Source: Candidatus Aminicenantota bacterium
Lineage (GTDB): Bacteria; Acidobacteriota; Aminicenantia; UBA2199
Direction of reading: 5' to 3'
Assembly (NCBI GenBank): GCA_026393835.1
Contig: JAPKZK010000052.1
Coordinates: 1-64,000 of the forward strand
DNA: 64,000 bases
The notes under the pieces were generated by a model. That model was not told the origin of the DNA, made no database searches, and worked only from the letters and a program-made list of their open reading frames with translations. Shown here in pieces: positions 1-9,323 of the stretch. Position 1 is the first letter of the stretch. Each line of letters opens with the position of its first letter. The translations under genes were made by a program, and so were the position numbers.

Positions 1-762
1 AAATTCTGCCCAAAGGTCATCCAGGAACAATGGTTTAATGAGCTTTAAAATGTTTTTTTCGCTGGTGTAATGCGCGCCAAGATTTCTTCGTTCAACAGGA
101 TTCATCACACTTTGAAACATGGAACCGAAAATGGCCGGGGAAATTTTCCCCCAATCCAGGTAACAGCACTCTATTAAAATCCGTCTCATCTCGCTGTCAA
201 ATGATGCAGGGGGAAGTGTTTCTTCAAATAGTTTACCGTTTACATAGGGGAACTCATTCAATTGCTCGTCGATATTTTTTAAGCGCTTTTCCCTGGGTGT
301 ATCCAGGATATAGAATAATTCGCTTAAACGCGCAGCCAGATCGCTGCCATCTTCCGTTGTTTTTTGCTCGATGAAGTCGGCAAAAATGTCCCTATTAAAA
401 ATGGTGCTGTCATCGGCAAATAAACAAAACAATAAACGAACCAGGATGTACCTGGGTAATTCGTGCTGTTTTAACCCTTGCAAATAAGCTCTTGCTTGTT
501 GGTACGCTTTATCAAGATTTTTTCCTTTGCTCTTCATTTCCACAAGCAATGTGCCTTTCCAGAGCATGTCAATATAGCCCTCATGCTCATCGAGCTTCTT
601 AACGCGATGTTCAAACGAAGCGACTTTCCGTTGATTAATGCCAAATACATTAAAGAAGGCAACCAAAAAGGGTTTTGCGTCAGCGTCCTCGTTGAATGCG
701 TTTCCCCATTCCTTTGAGAACTGAACTGCTCTGTCTTTTATTTCGTTCCAGCTTAGGGCCAT
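1..762 (-). CDS. MmeI-type DNA methyltransferase/endonuclease, 5' part
   Basis: This frame is open from an ATG at 762 to the window edge, giving the first 254 residues only. The N-terminus has a PD-(D/E)XK-like core: Asp65 in GYIDMLW, then Glu75-x-Lys77 in VEMKSK. A helical spacer follows, and the fragment ends in LGAHYTSE, the usual lead-in to the adenine-methyltransferase domain of MmeI/YeeA-like single-chain type II restriction-modification enzymes. Such proteins cleave and methylate DNA with one polypeptide of about 900-1100 residues, so most of this one lies outside the window. A GGAG sequence about 9 nt before the ATG supports the start. The family call is fairly sure; activity and specificity cannot be judged from this part. 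Confidence 0.8.
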   Translation of the reverse strand, partial: MALSWNEIKDRAVQFSKEWGNAFNEDADAKPFLVAFFNVFGINQRKVASFEHRVKKLDEHEGYIDMLWKGTLLVEMKSKGKNLDKAYQQARAYLQGLKQHELPRYILVRLLFCLFADDSTIFNRDIFADFIEQKTTEDGSDLAARLSELFYILDTPREKRLKNIDEQLNEFPYVNGKLFEETLPPASFDSEMRRILIECCYLDWGKISPAIFGSMFQSVMNPVERRNLGAHYTSEKNILKLIKPLFLDDLWAEF

Positions 763-1024
763 AATTATCTACTCCATTCTACCATCGCCGATTGCACCGT
801 AAGAATATTTTTACCACACCGGGAAAAGAATGTCAATGCCTGTTTGAAAAACTGGCAGGGCTACGCCATTCTAAAAAAGCACGAAATCACGTTACGTGAA
901 ATCCGAAATCGTGGTGTTTCAAACAAAAAAATCTTTCGCGTCTTTCGTGTGTTTCGCGGGCCTGTTTTTGTTTTAAATTTTGAATTTGTTTCGAATTTCG
1001 TGCTTCGGATTTATTATCCGACAG
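763..1024. repeat. Intergenic stretch with dispersed short-word repeats
   Basis: No gene is seen here. At 880-1020 the sequence consists of short self-similar words, such as tctttcgcgtctttcgtg and a segment rich in gaatttcg/ttttgaattt. Close relatives of these words recur at 22490-22650, 46480-46515 and 54640-54730, some on the other strand. Confidence 0.55.
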
Positions 1025-1909
1025 CTATTCATCTAACTGGCTCAGGATATGGGGGGAATTCCTCCAGTTGGGAACCACTTTTATAAATAGGTCGAGGTAG
1101 ACTTGTTTTTCGAAATAGTCTTCCAGGTCTTTGCGGGCGGTTTCGCCCACATGTTTCACGAAATTCCCGTGTTTGCCCACCAGGATTTTTTTCTGGGAAC
1201 GGGTTTCCACGTAAATCTCGGCCCGGATGAACATGACTTTCTCTTTGTCTGTGATCTCCTCCACTTTTACGGTAGTTGTAAAAGGCAGTTCGGCTTCGGC
1301 GGAAACCAGGACTTTTTCCCGGATTATTTCGGAGACATAAAATCGTTCAGTTTGCAGCGTCCATTCTTCTTCCGGGTAGAAGTTCTCATTTTCCGGCAGG
1401 TACTTATAGATCAATTCTTCGATTAAATCGACGTTGACGCCCTTGAGTGCGGACAGTGGGACAATTTCGCTCCACTGGTAGGCGTCTTTGAAGCGGTTGA
1501 TTTTTTCCAGGGCTTTTGCTTTGTTGTACTTATCGATTTTATTAATCAACAGGAAAATTGGTTTCCCGGCATTTTCAAACATAGAGATGGCAAAATCATC
1601 TTCCCGTTGGTCATCCATTTCCATGAAATAGAGAACCAGGTCGGCGTCCACCAGGGAGGCGTGGACGTCTTTCATCATTCGTTCGTTCAGTTTGAAATAC
1701 GGTTTATGAATACCCGGCGAGTCGAAAAAAATGATTTGTCCATTCTCTGTGGTTTTAATCCCCCGGATTTGTTTGCGGGTGGTTTGTGGTTTGTTGGAGA
1801 CGATGGAGACTTTGGTTTCCAGGATGGCGTTTAAGAAAGTCGATTTTCCCACGTTGGTGCGGCCGATGAGGGCGACATACCCGGAATGTTTTTTAATTTT
1901 TTTTCCCAT
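1025..1909 (-). CDS. era: GTPase Era
   Basis: Era is an essential GTPase that binds 16S rRNA and the small ribosomal subunit during maturation. All G motifs are visible: GRTNVGKST (residues 16-24, G1), the switch I threonines in QTTRKQIRG, DSPGIH (G3), NKID (G4) and SALKG (G5). The C-terminal third is the KH RNA-binding domain with its GKHG loop. The length of 294 residues is normal. The start overlaps the end of the upstream gene by 17 bp, so the two are probably co-transcribed. Position 3 of the G1 loop is Thr where most Era proteins have Pro; this is a mild variation. Confidence 0.96.
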   Translation of the reverse strand: MGKKIKKHSGYVALIGRTNVGKSTFLNAILETKVSIVSNKPQTTRKQIRGIKTTENGQIIFFDSPGIHKPYFKLNERMMKDVHASLVDADLVLYFMEMDDQREDDFAISMFENAGKPIFLLINKIDKYNKAKALEKINRFKDAYQWSEIVPLSALKGVNVDLIEELIYKYLPENENFYPEEEWTLQTERFYVSEIIREKVLVSAEAELPFTTTVKVEEITDKEKVMFIRAEIYVETRSQKKILVGKHGNFVKHVGETARKDLEDYFEKQVYLDLFIKVVPNWRNSPHILSQLDE

Positions 1910-2675
1910 TAGTATTTCCTTTTTTCCGCCTGTTTTTACCAGGATGATTCGGTTTGGTAATTAAATAGCAGCACAGTATCTTCAGAATTATCCAGAAAGG
2001 GAATTCATGTTTAAGATCGGTGTTTATGGTGGACAGGAGATCTTCCAGTTCTGTTAATATATCCTGGTAGTCCACGAGGTTATCTTTTAATTCTCTTACG
2101 GCGGATAAAGATAATCTCAGGGATTTATAGACCACCAGGGAGGTCAGTAGGGCATCCTGGAGGGTGAATTCTTCTTCATTGGCGGCAAATTCGTAGAGGG
2201 AGTGCAGGGTGCGTTCCATTTTAACGGGCAAGAGGGTGCGGTACCAGCCCAGGTTTGAAAAGGCGTCCACCAGGAACGGCGGCGTCAAATAGCGCTCCCG
2301 GTAGTGTTCGAAAAATTCTTCGGATCTTTCCATGTAAATATGGCACATTTCCAGCAGGGGGTTTTCTTGAATTTCCTGGCGAATTTTTTCAAAGGAGCCG
2401 TCATCATCTACCTCCTCCAGCATTCCCTCGATATCGATATTATTGTCTTCGATGTACTGGTGGATCATATCGATGGCGTTTTCCAGGTTTTCGCTGGCTA
2501 CTTCAAAGGCATTTTTGCCTTCCTCTTCTGCTTCCACTTCTTTAGTATAGACCACGCATTGGTCTTGTGCGATGCACTTCTCGCACCAGTAATCGCAGTA
2601 ATTATAAGGGCTGATGGAGATGTCGTCGCCGTTCATATCGTCATCGTTCATCAAATTATCGGTTTCTATATCCAT
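1893..2675 (-). CDS. Uncharacterised Cys-containing acidic protein
   Basis: I do not recognise a family for this 260-residue protein. It has a very acidic start, then a cluster of four cysteines (CDYWCEKCIAQDQC, about residues 27-40) that could bind a metal. A long helical, Glu/Asp-rich middle follows, and the tail is strongly basic (NRRKKGNTNGKK). No signal peptide or membrane segment is seen. Its end overlaps the era start, which suggests translational coupling and perhaps a role linked to ribosome assembly, but that is inference from position only. Confidence 0.75.
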   Translation of the reverse strand: MDIETDNLMNDDDMNGDDISISPYNYCDYWCEKCIAQDQCVVYTKEVEAEEEGKNAFEVASENLENAIDMIHQYIEDNNIDIEGMLEEVDDDGSFEKIRQEIQENPLLEMCHIYMERSEEFFEHYRERYLTPPFLVDAFSNLGWYRTLLPVKMERTLHSLYEFAANEEEFTLQDALLTSLVVYKSLRLSLSAVRELKDNLVDYQDILTELEDLLSTINTDLKHEFPFWIILKILCCYLITKPNHPGKNRRKKGNTNGKKN

Positions 2676-2744
2676 TGGTACATTTTAAATGAAATCGCGG
2701 TTCATTTCAATAGCCTGATGTTTTTTTATTTATTCAAGTCTGCC

Positions 2745-2830
2745 CCCGGCATTTGTACTGCCCCCGGCGGGTCAGGACCTTTTTACTCAATGGGGCGCCG
2801 CCCCCAAAAACTCTTGATAATTAAAACTTC
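2745..2830. repeat. Copy of the terminator-like palindromic repeat family (degenerate)
   Basis: The segment from gcccccggcgggtcagga to cttgataattaaaa closely matches the copy at 39590-39645 (CCCCCGGCGGGTCAG, then ACC-TTTT, then CCCAAAA and CTTTTGATAAT). Here the palindromic centre is degenerate. It sits just 3' of the stop codon of the outer-membrane gene, as expected of a terminator-like element. Confidence 0.55.
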
Positions 2831-5235
2831 CAGTCAAAGGTCAAACGGAGACTCCTGGGAACCTGTAGTTCCACGGCGTCGCGCGAGCCGCCGGAAAAAA
2901 CATACTCGGACAACTCACCGCCGATATCCGGGAGATTGAAAAACGTCAGGCTTATCACGGCTTCCTTGTTTAATATTTTAAAATTGTAATTCAACCGCAC
3001 ACTGATATCGCCGATATAGTCTTCCCTGGGTCCGCCTTTGATTCCTTTCTCATTTTCGGCTTTAATGGTTTTGTAGTAAAGCACCCACTGGTCATGCCCG
3101 GAGAGGGCATTAATAAAGGCAAAGGGATCGCCGTCGCGGTATTTAAGACTGACCCCCAGGGATAGTTTCCGGGTCAGGTTAAACCCGAAATAGGTTTTGG
3201 CCACAAAACCGCGGTCCCCATCCACCCTACCGAATCCGTTGATCCAGGAATTGGGATTGGCCTGGCTTTCAGCTAATAAACCGATGTCATTGGAACCGGG
3301 TCCGTTGCCGAAAGCGGTATCCCCCATTCCCATATGCGCCATAAAAGAAAACGAGAAAAACCATTTATCCTTTTTCCCCCCCTCAACATTAATAAGGAAT
3401 TGGGCGTAAAAGGGGTCTTTTTCCAGGTAATTGTTGGTAAGGTAATAGTTTTTAAAGGGTTGATCAAAGAAAAAGAGGTTATACCCGTCATGCGCCTCGA
3501 AAAATCCGTAATCCCGGTAATCGTCGAACCTGACCCGCAAATTATTTTTTATGCGTTTGTACAGGGCCTTGATATTTAACATATACCGCTTTGAGAGTGG
3601 GGTTGAGAAATGCACCAGGAGTCTTTGTTTAATCGGCGCGGACGCATCTTTATCCAGGAAATGGTAACGCCCGCCGGTATATCCGTATATCCCGCTTTCC
3701 TCGCCGGGCTGATAGATTTTATCGCCATTGGCGTCTTGCCATCGGTAAAGGGTTCCGTAGGCACCCCGGGTTTCAAGGAAAGTGTTGACATTTTCCCGGA
3801 GGTCGTATGGGGTTTGTCCGTAAGCCACCAGCACTTTGGTTTTTTTATTTTTAAACAACAGCACCCCGACATCGAACCCGGGGCTTAAAAAATTTAAATT
3901 GTTGGCGGCGGTATCAAAAGCCAGGTGATTGTACTGGAATAATAGTTTGGCCAGCAAGGAAATATTCGCGGAAACATCCCAGGTCATATGAATCCCCACC
4001 CTGGCGTCGGCGTTTGTGTTTTTATAGTTTTGCCCCGGGTTCCAGACCGCCGCCAGGTAGGGTTCCCCGGCGAAGGCAACGGAATTGTAATCATGGATTT
4101 TCTCTTTGCCGCTTAATTGGGAATAGCGTGCGTCGGCAAAGAAATCGGCCCTGGCCCCACGGCCCAACATAGAGAATTGAAAAGGGATATTGAGATTTGC
4201 ATTCAATGTAGTGGCGGAAAAGGTTCCCAGTTTGTTAAAGGTATAAAAGGGGAGGAAACTGTCGCCGTCGGTATCTACCAGGTCTTTGGAAAAGTTCTTT
4301 ACATAGGGCGTCGCTTGCTCGTTTTCATGCAGCAGCGAAATTTTTAAATCCGCGTTTTTCTTTTTTAAATGCGCCCCGGTCATAATGGAATACCGCTTCC
4401 TGTCCGTGGTTTCCTGGGGGTACGCCGCGATCTCGGCGCCCTGGTGGGAGCGGTCCAGGAGGTTGAATACGCCGAAGAGTTCATAAAACCCCCGCGTTAA
4501 CTCTTTGCGAAACCGGGTATGCAGCAGCAATAGTTTCCCGTCTTCCCGGAAAGTGGCATCGAATCGGTTGAAATCATTGAATTGCCGCTTGATATCGTAA
4601 TAGTTGGCTGAAAACGTGAGTTGGGAGGCGGATTTTGCAAAATGTTTGGCCCATTGGTAATCGATAAAATAGTTGCTGTTTATTTTCCGGCGTTCGTTAT
4701 AGAGCCGGTCGGCCCGTTCGCTGGGGTGGGAGGGCTGGATCATGAATTTCATCCAGTAACCGCCCAGGTCCGTATATACCGAGGAAAGGGTTAACCGGGA
4801 AAAACTTCCCCGGGGCATCCCGGAGATGAAATTCATTCCATTGTCTTTGCTAAGGGGCGATTCTCCCTGCAAGCGAAAGGCGGCGACGCTGGAAAAGGGC
4901 AGGATCACGGCCGGCGAGCCGTCATTTAACGATGAGTTCAGGTTGAACCCGTTGTAAAACCAATTGAAATTGGTGAAGGAATCGCCTTCGAAATAGACCC
5001 TGGGGTTATCGATAAGGGAGAACCCGTTACTTTCCTCGATCAGAGAGGTGGCGTCCGGCGCGTAATTCTCAATGATAAATGGGAAAAAATTACCGCCGGG
5101 CAGACGGTTCGCCAGGGAGAGATCGAAAAAAAACGCCCCGGGCCACTCGACAGTGGAATCATCTTCGGAAAAGCCGTTGGCCGTTACTAAAATAATGCAT
5201 ATAAATAAAAGTAAGTTAATCGTTTTTATTTTCAT
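2821..5235 (-). CDS. TonB-dependent-receptor-like outer-membrane beta-barrel protein
   Basis: This protein has a signal peptide (MKIKTINLLLFICIILVTA), a plug-like N-terminal region of about 150 residues, and then a long succession of alternating amphipathic strands. It ends in a C-terminal Phe (TFDWKF), as is usual for proteins inserted by the Bam complex. I chose the ATG at 5235, giving 804 residues. The frame stays open to 5280, but those extra codons only translate the dispersed cacggacgaacacggac repeat. No clear TonB box is visible and the substrate is unknown. Its end lies 145 bp before the Cys-containing gene and era. Confidence 0.72.
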   Translation of the reverse strand: MKIKTINLLLFICIILVTANGFSEDDSTVEWPGAFFFDLSLANRLPGGNFFPFIIENYAPDATSLIEESNGFSLIDNPRVYFEGDSFTNFNWFYNGFNLNSSLNDGSPAVILPFSSVAAFRLQGESPLSKDNGMNFISGMPRGSFSRLTLSSVYTDLGGYWMKFMIQPSHPSERADRLYNERRKINSNYFIDYQWAKHFAKSASQLTFSANYYDIKRQFNDFNRFDATFREDGKLLLLHTRFRKELTRGFYELFGVFNLLDRSHQGAEIAAYPQETTDRKRYSIMTGAHLKKKNADLKISLLHENEQATPYVKNFSKDLVDTDGDSFLPFYTFNKLGTFSATTLNANLNIPFQFSMLGRGARADFFADARYSQLSGKEKIHDYNSVAFAGEPYLAAVWNPGQNYKNTNADARVGIHMTWDVSANISLLAKLLFQYNHLAFDTAANNLNFLSPGFDVGVLLFKNKKTKVLVAYGQTPYDLRENVNTFLETRGAYGTLYRWQDANGDKIYQPGEESGIYGYTGGRYHFLDKDASAPIKQRLLVHFSTPLSKRYMLNIKALYKRIKNNLRVRFDDYRDYGFFEAHDGYNLFFFDQPFKNYYLTNNYLEKDPFYAQFLINVEGGKKDKWFFSFSFMAHMGMGDTAFGNGPGSNDIGLLAESQANPNSWINGFGRVDGDRGFVAKTYFGFNLTRKLSLGVSLKYRDGDPFAFINALSGHDQWVLYYKTIKAENEKGIKGGPREDYIGDISVRLNYNFKILNKEAVISLTFFNLPDIGGELSEYVFSGGSRDAVELQVPRSLRLTFDWKF

Positions 5236-5269
5236 TTTTTTGTCCGTGTTCGTCCGTGCCAGTCCGTGG

Positions 5270-6148
5270 CTAAAAAACATAATTCAAACTGAGGCCCACC
5301 TGGTGGGTATTGGCCACGGGATAGATATTTAATTTGCCCAGGCGGTTCCGGGTTTTCACCACGTACTTCCCGATGGCATATCCCAGCACTGCGCCCAGGA
5401 ACACATCCGACAACCAATGCGTATTTTCGGTTATGCGGGACAAGCCGCACGCTGTGGCCAGGGAGTAGCAGAGCACCGGGACCCAAACGGTTTTTTTATA
5501 CATTTCGGCAATCACCGTGGCCGTACCGAAGATGGTGATTGTATGACCGGAGGGGAAAGCGTCATACCGGGCCAGTTGGCCATCTTTGTACCGGTTGAAG
5601 AACCCGTTTAACCAATGCCAATCGTCTTTGCCACTGCCTGTGCCGTCGTTCCAGGAAGGTCGCTGCCGGCCGGTCAGATGTTTCCCCAACTGCACCACGA
5701 TGCCCGTATGGATAAAGGTCATGAGCGTCAAACGGGCGGTCTCTTTGGCTTTCTTATCTTTGAAAATAAGACCACCCAGATAAAAAGCCCCGGCTGCGCC
5801 GAGGGTCCATTGACCCAGTCCCAGGTTGGTTATCCTGGGGCTTACGTCATCGACCCATTTGTGCTTGCCCTGGTACTCCTTGAATTCCCTGTAGATCGTT
5901 TCATCATTGGCGATCAGGACGCCGGTTACCAGGGCCACGCTGCCCCAGATGGCAAAATCTTTTCCTTTCATGCGGAAAGGAGAAGAGAGGATGCGACCTT
6001 CATCTTGCCATAAGCTTTTAAAGAAGGGGGTGTTTGCTTGATTTTCTTCCTTTTCTTCGTTTTTTTCCGCTTTTACCGCATCTTCCGCTGCCAGCGGATA
6101 AAACAAAAACAACGCCATCAATACGCAGGTTAAAAATTTCTTTGTCAT
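5270..6148 (-). CDS. PAP2-family membrane phosphatase
   Basis: The 292-residue protein has a signal peptide and several membrane spans. It carries the three phosphatase signature motifs of the PAP2/acid phosphatase superfamily: KHLTGRQRP (about residue 156), PSGHT (about 196) and SRITENTHWLSD (about 236). Members remove phosphate from phosphatidate, undecaprenyl diphosphate or lipid A at the outer face of the inner membrane; the substrate here cannot be told. A GAGGA sequence precedes the ATG. The gene lies 34 bp upstream of the outer-membrane barrel gene, in the same direction, so the two are probably one unit. Confidence 0.88.
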   Translation of the reverse strand: MTKKFLTCVLMALFLFYPLAAEDAVKAEKNEEKEENQANTPFFKSLWQDEGRILSSPFRMKGKDFAIWGSVALVTGVLIANDETIYREFKEYQGKHKWVDDVSPRITNLGLGQWTLGAAGAFYLGGLIFKDKKAKETARLTLMTFIHTGIVVQLGKHLTGRQRPSWNDGTGSGKDDWHWLNGFFNRYKDGQLARYDAFPSGHTITIFGTATVIAEMYKKTVWVPVLCYSLATACGLSRITENTHWLSDVFLGAVLGYAIGKYVVKTRNRLGKLNIYPVANTHQVGLSLNYVF

Positions 6149-6217
6149 TTTCTTCCTCGTTGTGTTCTAAATGAGATTAATGATAATATATAAGGTATGC
6201 AAATGTCAAATAATTAA

Positions 6218-6931
6218 TCAGGGGTTTTGGGCGATCCTTTCCCGGCAGTTTTTGGAGGGGCAGTGGACACAAAAAGTATAACTATTTTTAAAACGATGAA
6301 TCCGCTTATCCCCGGCCACCAATACCCCGGAAATGGATTTCAACGGCGTCATCAGGAAACTTTTATTCAAATGGATACCGATCTCTTCCGGTTTCAAATA
6401 TTCGAAGAGTTTCTGCTGACCGCTGATATGCCAGCCGCAGTAACCGGGGCTATACAGCAGCGCCCGCGTGGAGGCATCCGCCTGCCCCGTGGAAGTAAGA
6501 TGTTCTAAAAAGATGTTTTGCGCCGCCCCGGCGCCTTTGTCCGTACTGTAAGAGGACACGGCATCCAGCATATAGCCCAGGGCAAAGTTGTGCGTGTTGA
6601 GCTGTTCCTCGATCTCAAGACAGACCTCAGGGCCTAAGGTGAAAGCAAACAAGGCGAGCTGAGAAGCCCTGGGGAATATTTTTTCCAGGGGTGTATCGGG
6701 TTCATTCAGGCCATTGCCTTTAAATATTTCAGTAAATTGGGGGATGGTAACTTCGGCCATGATGGCAGTAGGGGCCGCCAGTTTCAAGAAAAGTTCCTCC
6801 GCGGAATGGTAAAGCGATGTGACCCGCCCGGGAGGCGGGGGGCCGGGTGGGGGGGGGACCCCTTGCGTTTTTAAGACCCCGGCGACGTCGGGTTTGATTT
6901 TATCGATTGGAATGTTTATTATTGTTTTCAT
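6218..6931 (-). CDS. MetH activation-domain-like protein (corrinoid reactivation candidate)
   Basis: This 237-residue protein resembles the stand-alone form of the cobalamin-dependent methionine synthase activation domain. Landmarks are YSPGYCGWHISGQ and a KSFLMTPLKSISG stretch, where the MetH domain has its SAM/cobalamin-facing segments. The end holds a Cys cluster (FCVHCPSKNC). Such proteins are thought to help reactivate oxidised corrinoid for methyltransferases, which fits the MttB-family gene just upstream. The frame extends to 7006, but the extra residues translate a palindromic repeat, so the ATG at 6931 is preferred even though no strong ribosome-binding site precedes it. A Pro-rich stretch (PPPPGPPPPG) near residue 25 is unusual. 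Confidence 0.75.
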   Translation of the reverse strand: MKTIINIPIDKIKPDVAGVLKTQGVPPPPGPPPPGRVTSLYHSAEELFLKLAAPTAIMAEVTIPQFTEIFKGNGLNEPDTPLEKIFPRASQLALFAFTLGPEVCLEIEEQLNTHNFALGYMLDAVSSYSTDKGAGAAQNIFLEHLTSTGQADASTRALLYSPGYCGWHISGQQKLFEYLKPEEIGIHLNKSFLMTPLKSISGVLVAGDKRIHRFKNSYTFCVHCPSKNCRERIAQNP

Positions 6932-6990
6932 CAAAAGTTTTTGGGGGTCAAGGGACCTTTTTTCCAAAAAGGTCCCTTGCCGCCGGAGGC
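6932..6990. repeat. Palindromic terminator-like repeat between MttB and MetH-act genes
   Basis: On the - strand this reads CAAGGGACCTTTTT, then AAAAAGGTCCCTTG, then ACCCCCAAAAACTTTTGAT. It is a copy of the repeat family also found at 37106-37165 and 39590-39700. It starts soon after the MttB stop and runs up to the ATG of the next gene. It could act as a terminator or partial terminator that lowers expression of the downstream gene. Confidence 0.7.
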
Positions 6991-6996
6991 ATTTAT

Positions 6997-8454
6997 TCAA
7001 TAACAATCCGGCAATTTATCCATACCGCAGCGCCGGGCTTCGACTTCCATAATTCCTGTCAACTCCTTCTTAATCTCCGGGGCCAGGGATGACGGCTCAT
7101 ATTCGCCGATCAAACGCTCTACCTCCCGGCGCGCGCGCTCCACCAGGGACAAACTCCCCTGCTCCTGCCACCGCTCATGCGACGTACGATCGATGACCGG
7201 ACCGGGAAAATAATGCTCCTGCCTCAAATAACGGCGCGTATGCTTCGAAATCAACAAATGCTGCTCTTTTAACAACTCCTCATACCTGGGAACCGCCGGG
7301 AAATCTTCCCTGGGTTCAATCCCCTCCACTATCCGGGACGCCATGCCGCAAATTTCATTATCCAATACCAATTTCTCTAAACTAAAACAATTAATAAAGT
7401 CCAACATCCCAGGCCCTGAAATACTATTGACCCCGGAAAGAACCGCCATCACGGCGCCCATGGAAGTTTCCAACCCCGCCTGCGCATCCGGGACTTTCGC
7501 ATCGCTTAACGCCACATAAGCCTGCGTGGGAATATTAAGAAATTTGCCGATTTCATTGTAAGCGCAATCCATCATCTGCGTTTCCACGGCGCCCATGGGG
7601 GTTGTTTCACAGCGCACGTCGAAAACTGCCGGCGCGCCCCCGTAAAGCAGCGGCGCGCCTGGTTGGGTCAATTGACTGATAACGATCCCGCTCAACGTCT
7701 CGGCCGTATGCCCCACCAGGGACCCCGCCAACGTCACCGGCCCGGTAAATCCCGCCAACGGCATGGAAACCAACTCCACCGGGATGCCGCAGCGGGCGCA
7801 CGCCATAATGTCCGCACAAGTATGCTCACTCCATTTCAACGGCGTGGTGGGACAACAGGAAAAAATAGCCAGCGGCTTATCCTTTAAAGCCTTTTCCGTC
7901 CCCCTCACCGCTGTCTGCATCGCTTTCATCACGGCGAAACCGCCATCATTAAAAGTACCGGTCACCACGGGTTTTTCCCCGTAAAGTAAAGCCAGGTAAA
8001 GCCGGTAACTGTCGGCGATTTTCTCGCTGACATCCGCCGGGATAAAGGCCGTACTCTGCGCGGCCAGGTATTTTAAGCGGCCCACCAATTTTACATAACG
8101 TATAAAATCAAGTGTGTGGGGCTTGCGCATCCCATCGGCCCCGGCGTCGATAATATTCAAAGCGGATGACGCCGGCGTAAAATGCACATTGTAATGAGAA
8201 AAATCATGCGTCCGGTTTCCCTTCACGTCATATAATTGAAAGGATGGGGGTACGGTTTTTAAAGCCTTATCGATGATGTCATTGGTAAAAATTACATTTT
8301 TACTGCTGCTGTCCACCGCGGCCCCGTGATCGGATAAAAGAGCAAGCAATTCTTTATGGTAAACTTTCATACCTAATTTACAGAGTAAATCCCTGGCTTC
8401 AGACAGGATATCCCGGATCGCATCATCCGATAAAAATCGCAGTGCGGGTCTCAT
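6997..8454 (-). CDS. MttB-superfamily corrinoid methyltransferase (non-pyrrolysine)
   Basis: The 485-residue protein matches the trimethylamine methyltransferase (MttB) superfamily along its full length, including the SDAKVPDAQAGLE segment and the GGAPAVFDVR region. These enzymes move a methyl group from a methylated amine or betaine to a corrinoid protein. No in-frame stop occurs, so no pyrrolysine is encoded; non-Pyl members such as MtgB use glycine betaine or similar quaternary amines. I chose the ATG at 8454, which overlaps the stop of the upstream gene (TAATG). The cognate corrinoid protein is not in this window. The MetH-activation-like gene follows directly. Confidence 0.85.
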   Translation of the reverse strand: MRPALRFLSDDAIRDILSEARDLLCKLGMKVYHKELLALLSDHGAAVDSSSKNVIFTNDIIDKALKTVPPSFQLYDVKGNRTHDFSHYNVHFTPASSALNIIDAGADGMRKPHTLDFIRYVKLVGRLKYLAAQSTAFIPADVSEKIADSYRLYLALLYGEKPVVTGTFNDGGFAVMKAMQTAVRGTEKALKDKPLAIFSCCPTTPLKWSEHTCADIMACARCGIPVELVSMPLAGFTGPVTLAGSLVGHTAETLSGIVISQLTQPGAPLLYGGAPAVFDVRCETTPMGAVETQMMDCAYNEIGKFLNIPTQAYVALSDAKVPDAQAGLETSMGAVMAVLSGVNSISGPGMLDFINCFSLEKLVLDNEICGMASRIVEGIEPREDFPAVPRYEELLKEQHLLISKHTRRYLRQEHYFPGPVIDRTSHERWQEQGSLSLVERARREVERLIGEYEPSSLAPEIKKELTGIMEVEARRCGMDKLPDCY

Positions 8455-9323
8455 TATAATACCGTAAATCCCGCTTCTTTTTTCCATTCCCTGAAGCGTT
8501 TCATGTATTGATCCGCGGCGTCTTTGGGATCAGGCAGTCCCAGCACCCTGGCATAAGAGGTCACATAATATCTCAGGTACCCGGCCTCCGGCAGTGTATC
8601 GAAAGCTTCCGCCTCGATGGCTTCCAGTTTTTCCACCGGGACCTGGGTAGAATCGGCCAGGTCCGGGAGTCCCAGTTCCTGTTTTTCCCGTAATTCTTTT
8701 AAAACGGCGCCGGTAATCGGCTGCGCATCAACCCCGCCGATAAATTTCTCCGCCTGCGTATCTTCCTTCTCTATTTCCCTTTCTATTTCCCTTTCTGTTT
8801 CCCTTTCTGTTTCCTTTTCTATTTCCTTTTCCACTTCTATTTCTACGCCGGGTTCCTCCACTTCCAATTCCTCTTCCAGGTCGAAAGCCAGGACTTCTTC
8901 CTCGACGAAACTATCGAACAATTCTTCTTTAATTCCCGGTTCCTGTTTTGGCGGTTCTTCCTCATCAAAGTCGATAGAAACCGCCGGTTCTTCGGGGGGG
9001 TGGTATTCGTCCCGGGTAATTACGGGTTCTTCCTTCGGTTGATATTCGTCCAGGGGAGTCATGGTGGGGCCTTCGTCTTCCGTGAGTTCATCCGCCCTTT
9101 CTTCCCGGGCATGAAGCAGCAGCTTCAGATATGCATCTTCCACCTGTTCCAGGATGCCCCGTTTATCAGACTCATTCCAATCGTTGTCTACCGGGATAGT
9201 GGCCAGCGAAGATTTAGAATAAAGATTTTTGAGGTGTTTATATGCCCCGGCAATTTCTTCCCTGGAGGCATCGCTGTCCAGTTCCAGTATTTCATAGTAT
9301 TTCTTAAGGTCTTCGTTATTCAT
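8454..9323 (-). CDS. J-domain-like / RodZ-type HTH fusion protein
   Basis: Residues 1-70 look like a J domain (DLKKYYEILELDSDASREEI), but the HPD loop that activates Hsp70 is absent. A long acidic, Pro-rich middle then leads into a charged tract of repeated EIEKETERE-like units (roughly residues 165-195). The C-terminal 80 residues match the RodZ-type helix-turn-helix (LKELREKQELGLPDLADST), followed by the usual YLRYYVTSYARVLGL helix. There is no membrane segment. The ATG at 9323 overlaps the MinD-like gene by 8 bp. The neighbour suggests a role in spatial organisation or regulation together with that ATPase; this is inference. Confidence 0.78.
   Translation of the reverse strand: MNNEDLKKYYEILELDSDASREEIAGAYKHLKNLYSKSSLATIPVDNDWNESDKRGILEQVEDAYLKLLLHAREERADELTEDEGPTMTPLDEYQPKEEPVITRDEYHPPEEPAVSIDFDEEEPPKQEPGIKEELFDSFVEEEVLAFDLEEELEVEEPGVEIEVEKEIEKETERETEREIEREIEKEDTQAEKFIGGVDAQPITGAVLKELREKQELGLPDLADSTQVPVEKLEAIEAEAFDTLPEAGYLRYYVTSYARVLGLPDPKDAADQYMKRFREWKKEAGFTVL

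Noticed and set aside
6997..8454. Pyrrolysine in the MttB homologue
   Set aside because: The frame has no internal TAG; it reads straight through at full length, so it belongs to the non-pyrrolysine branch.
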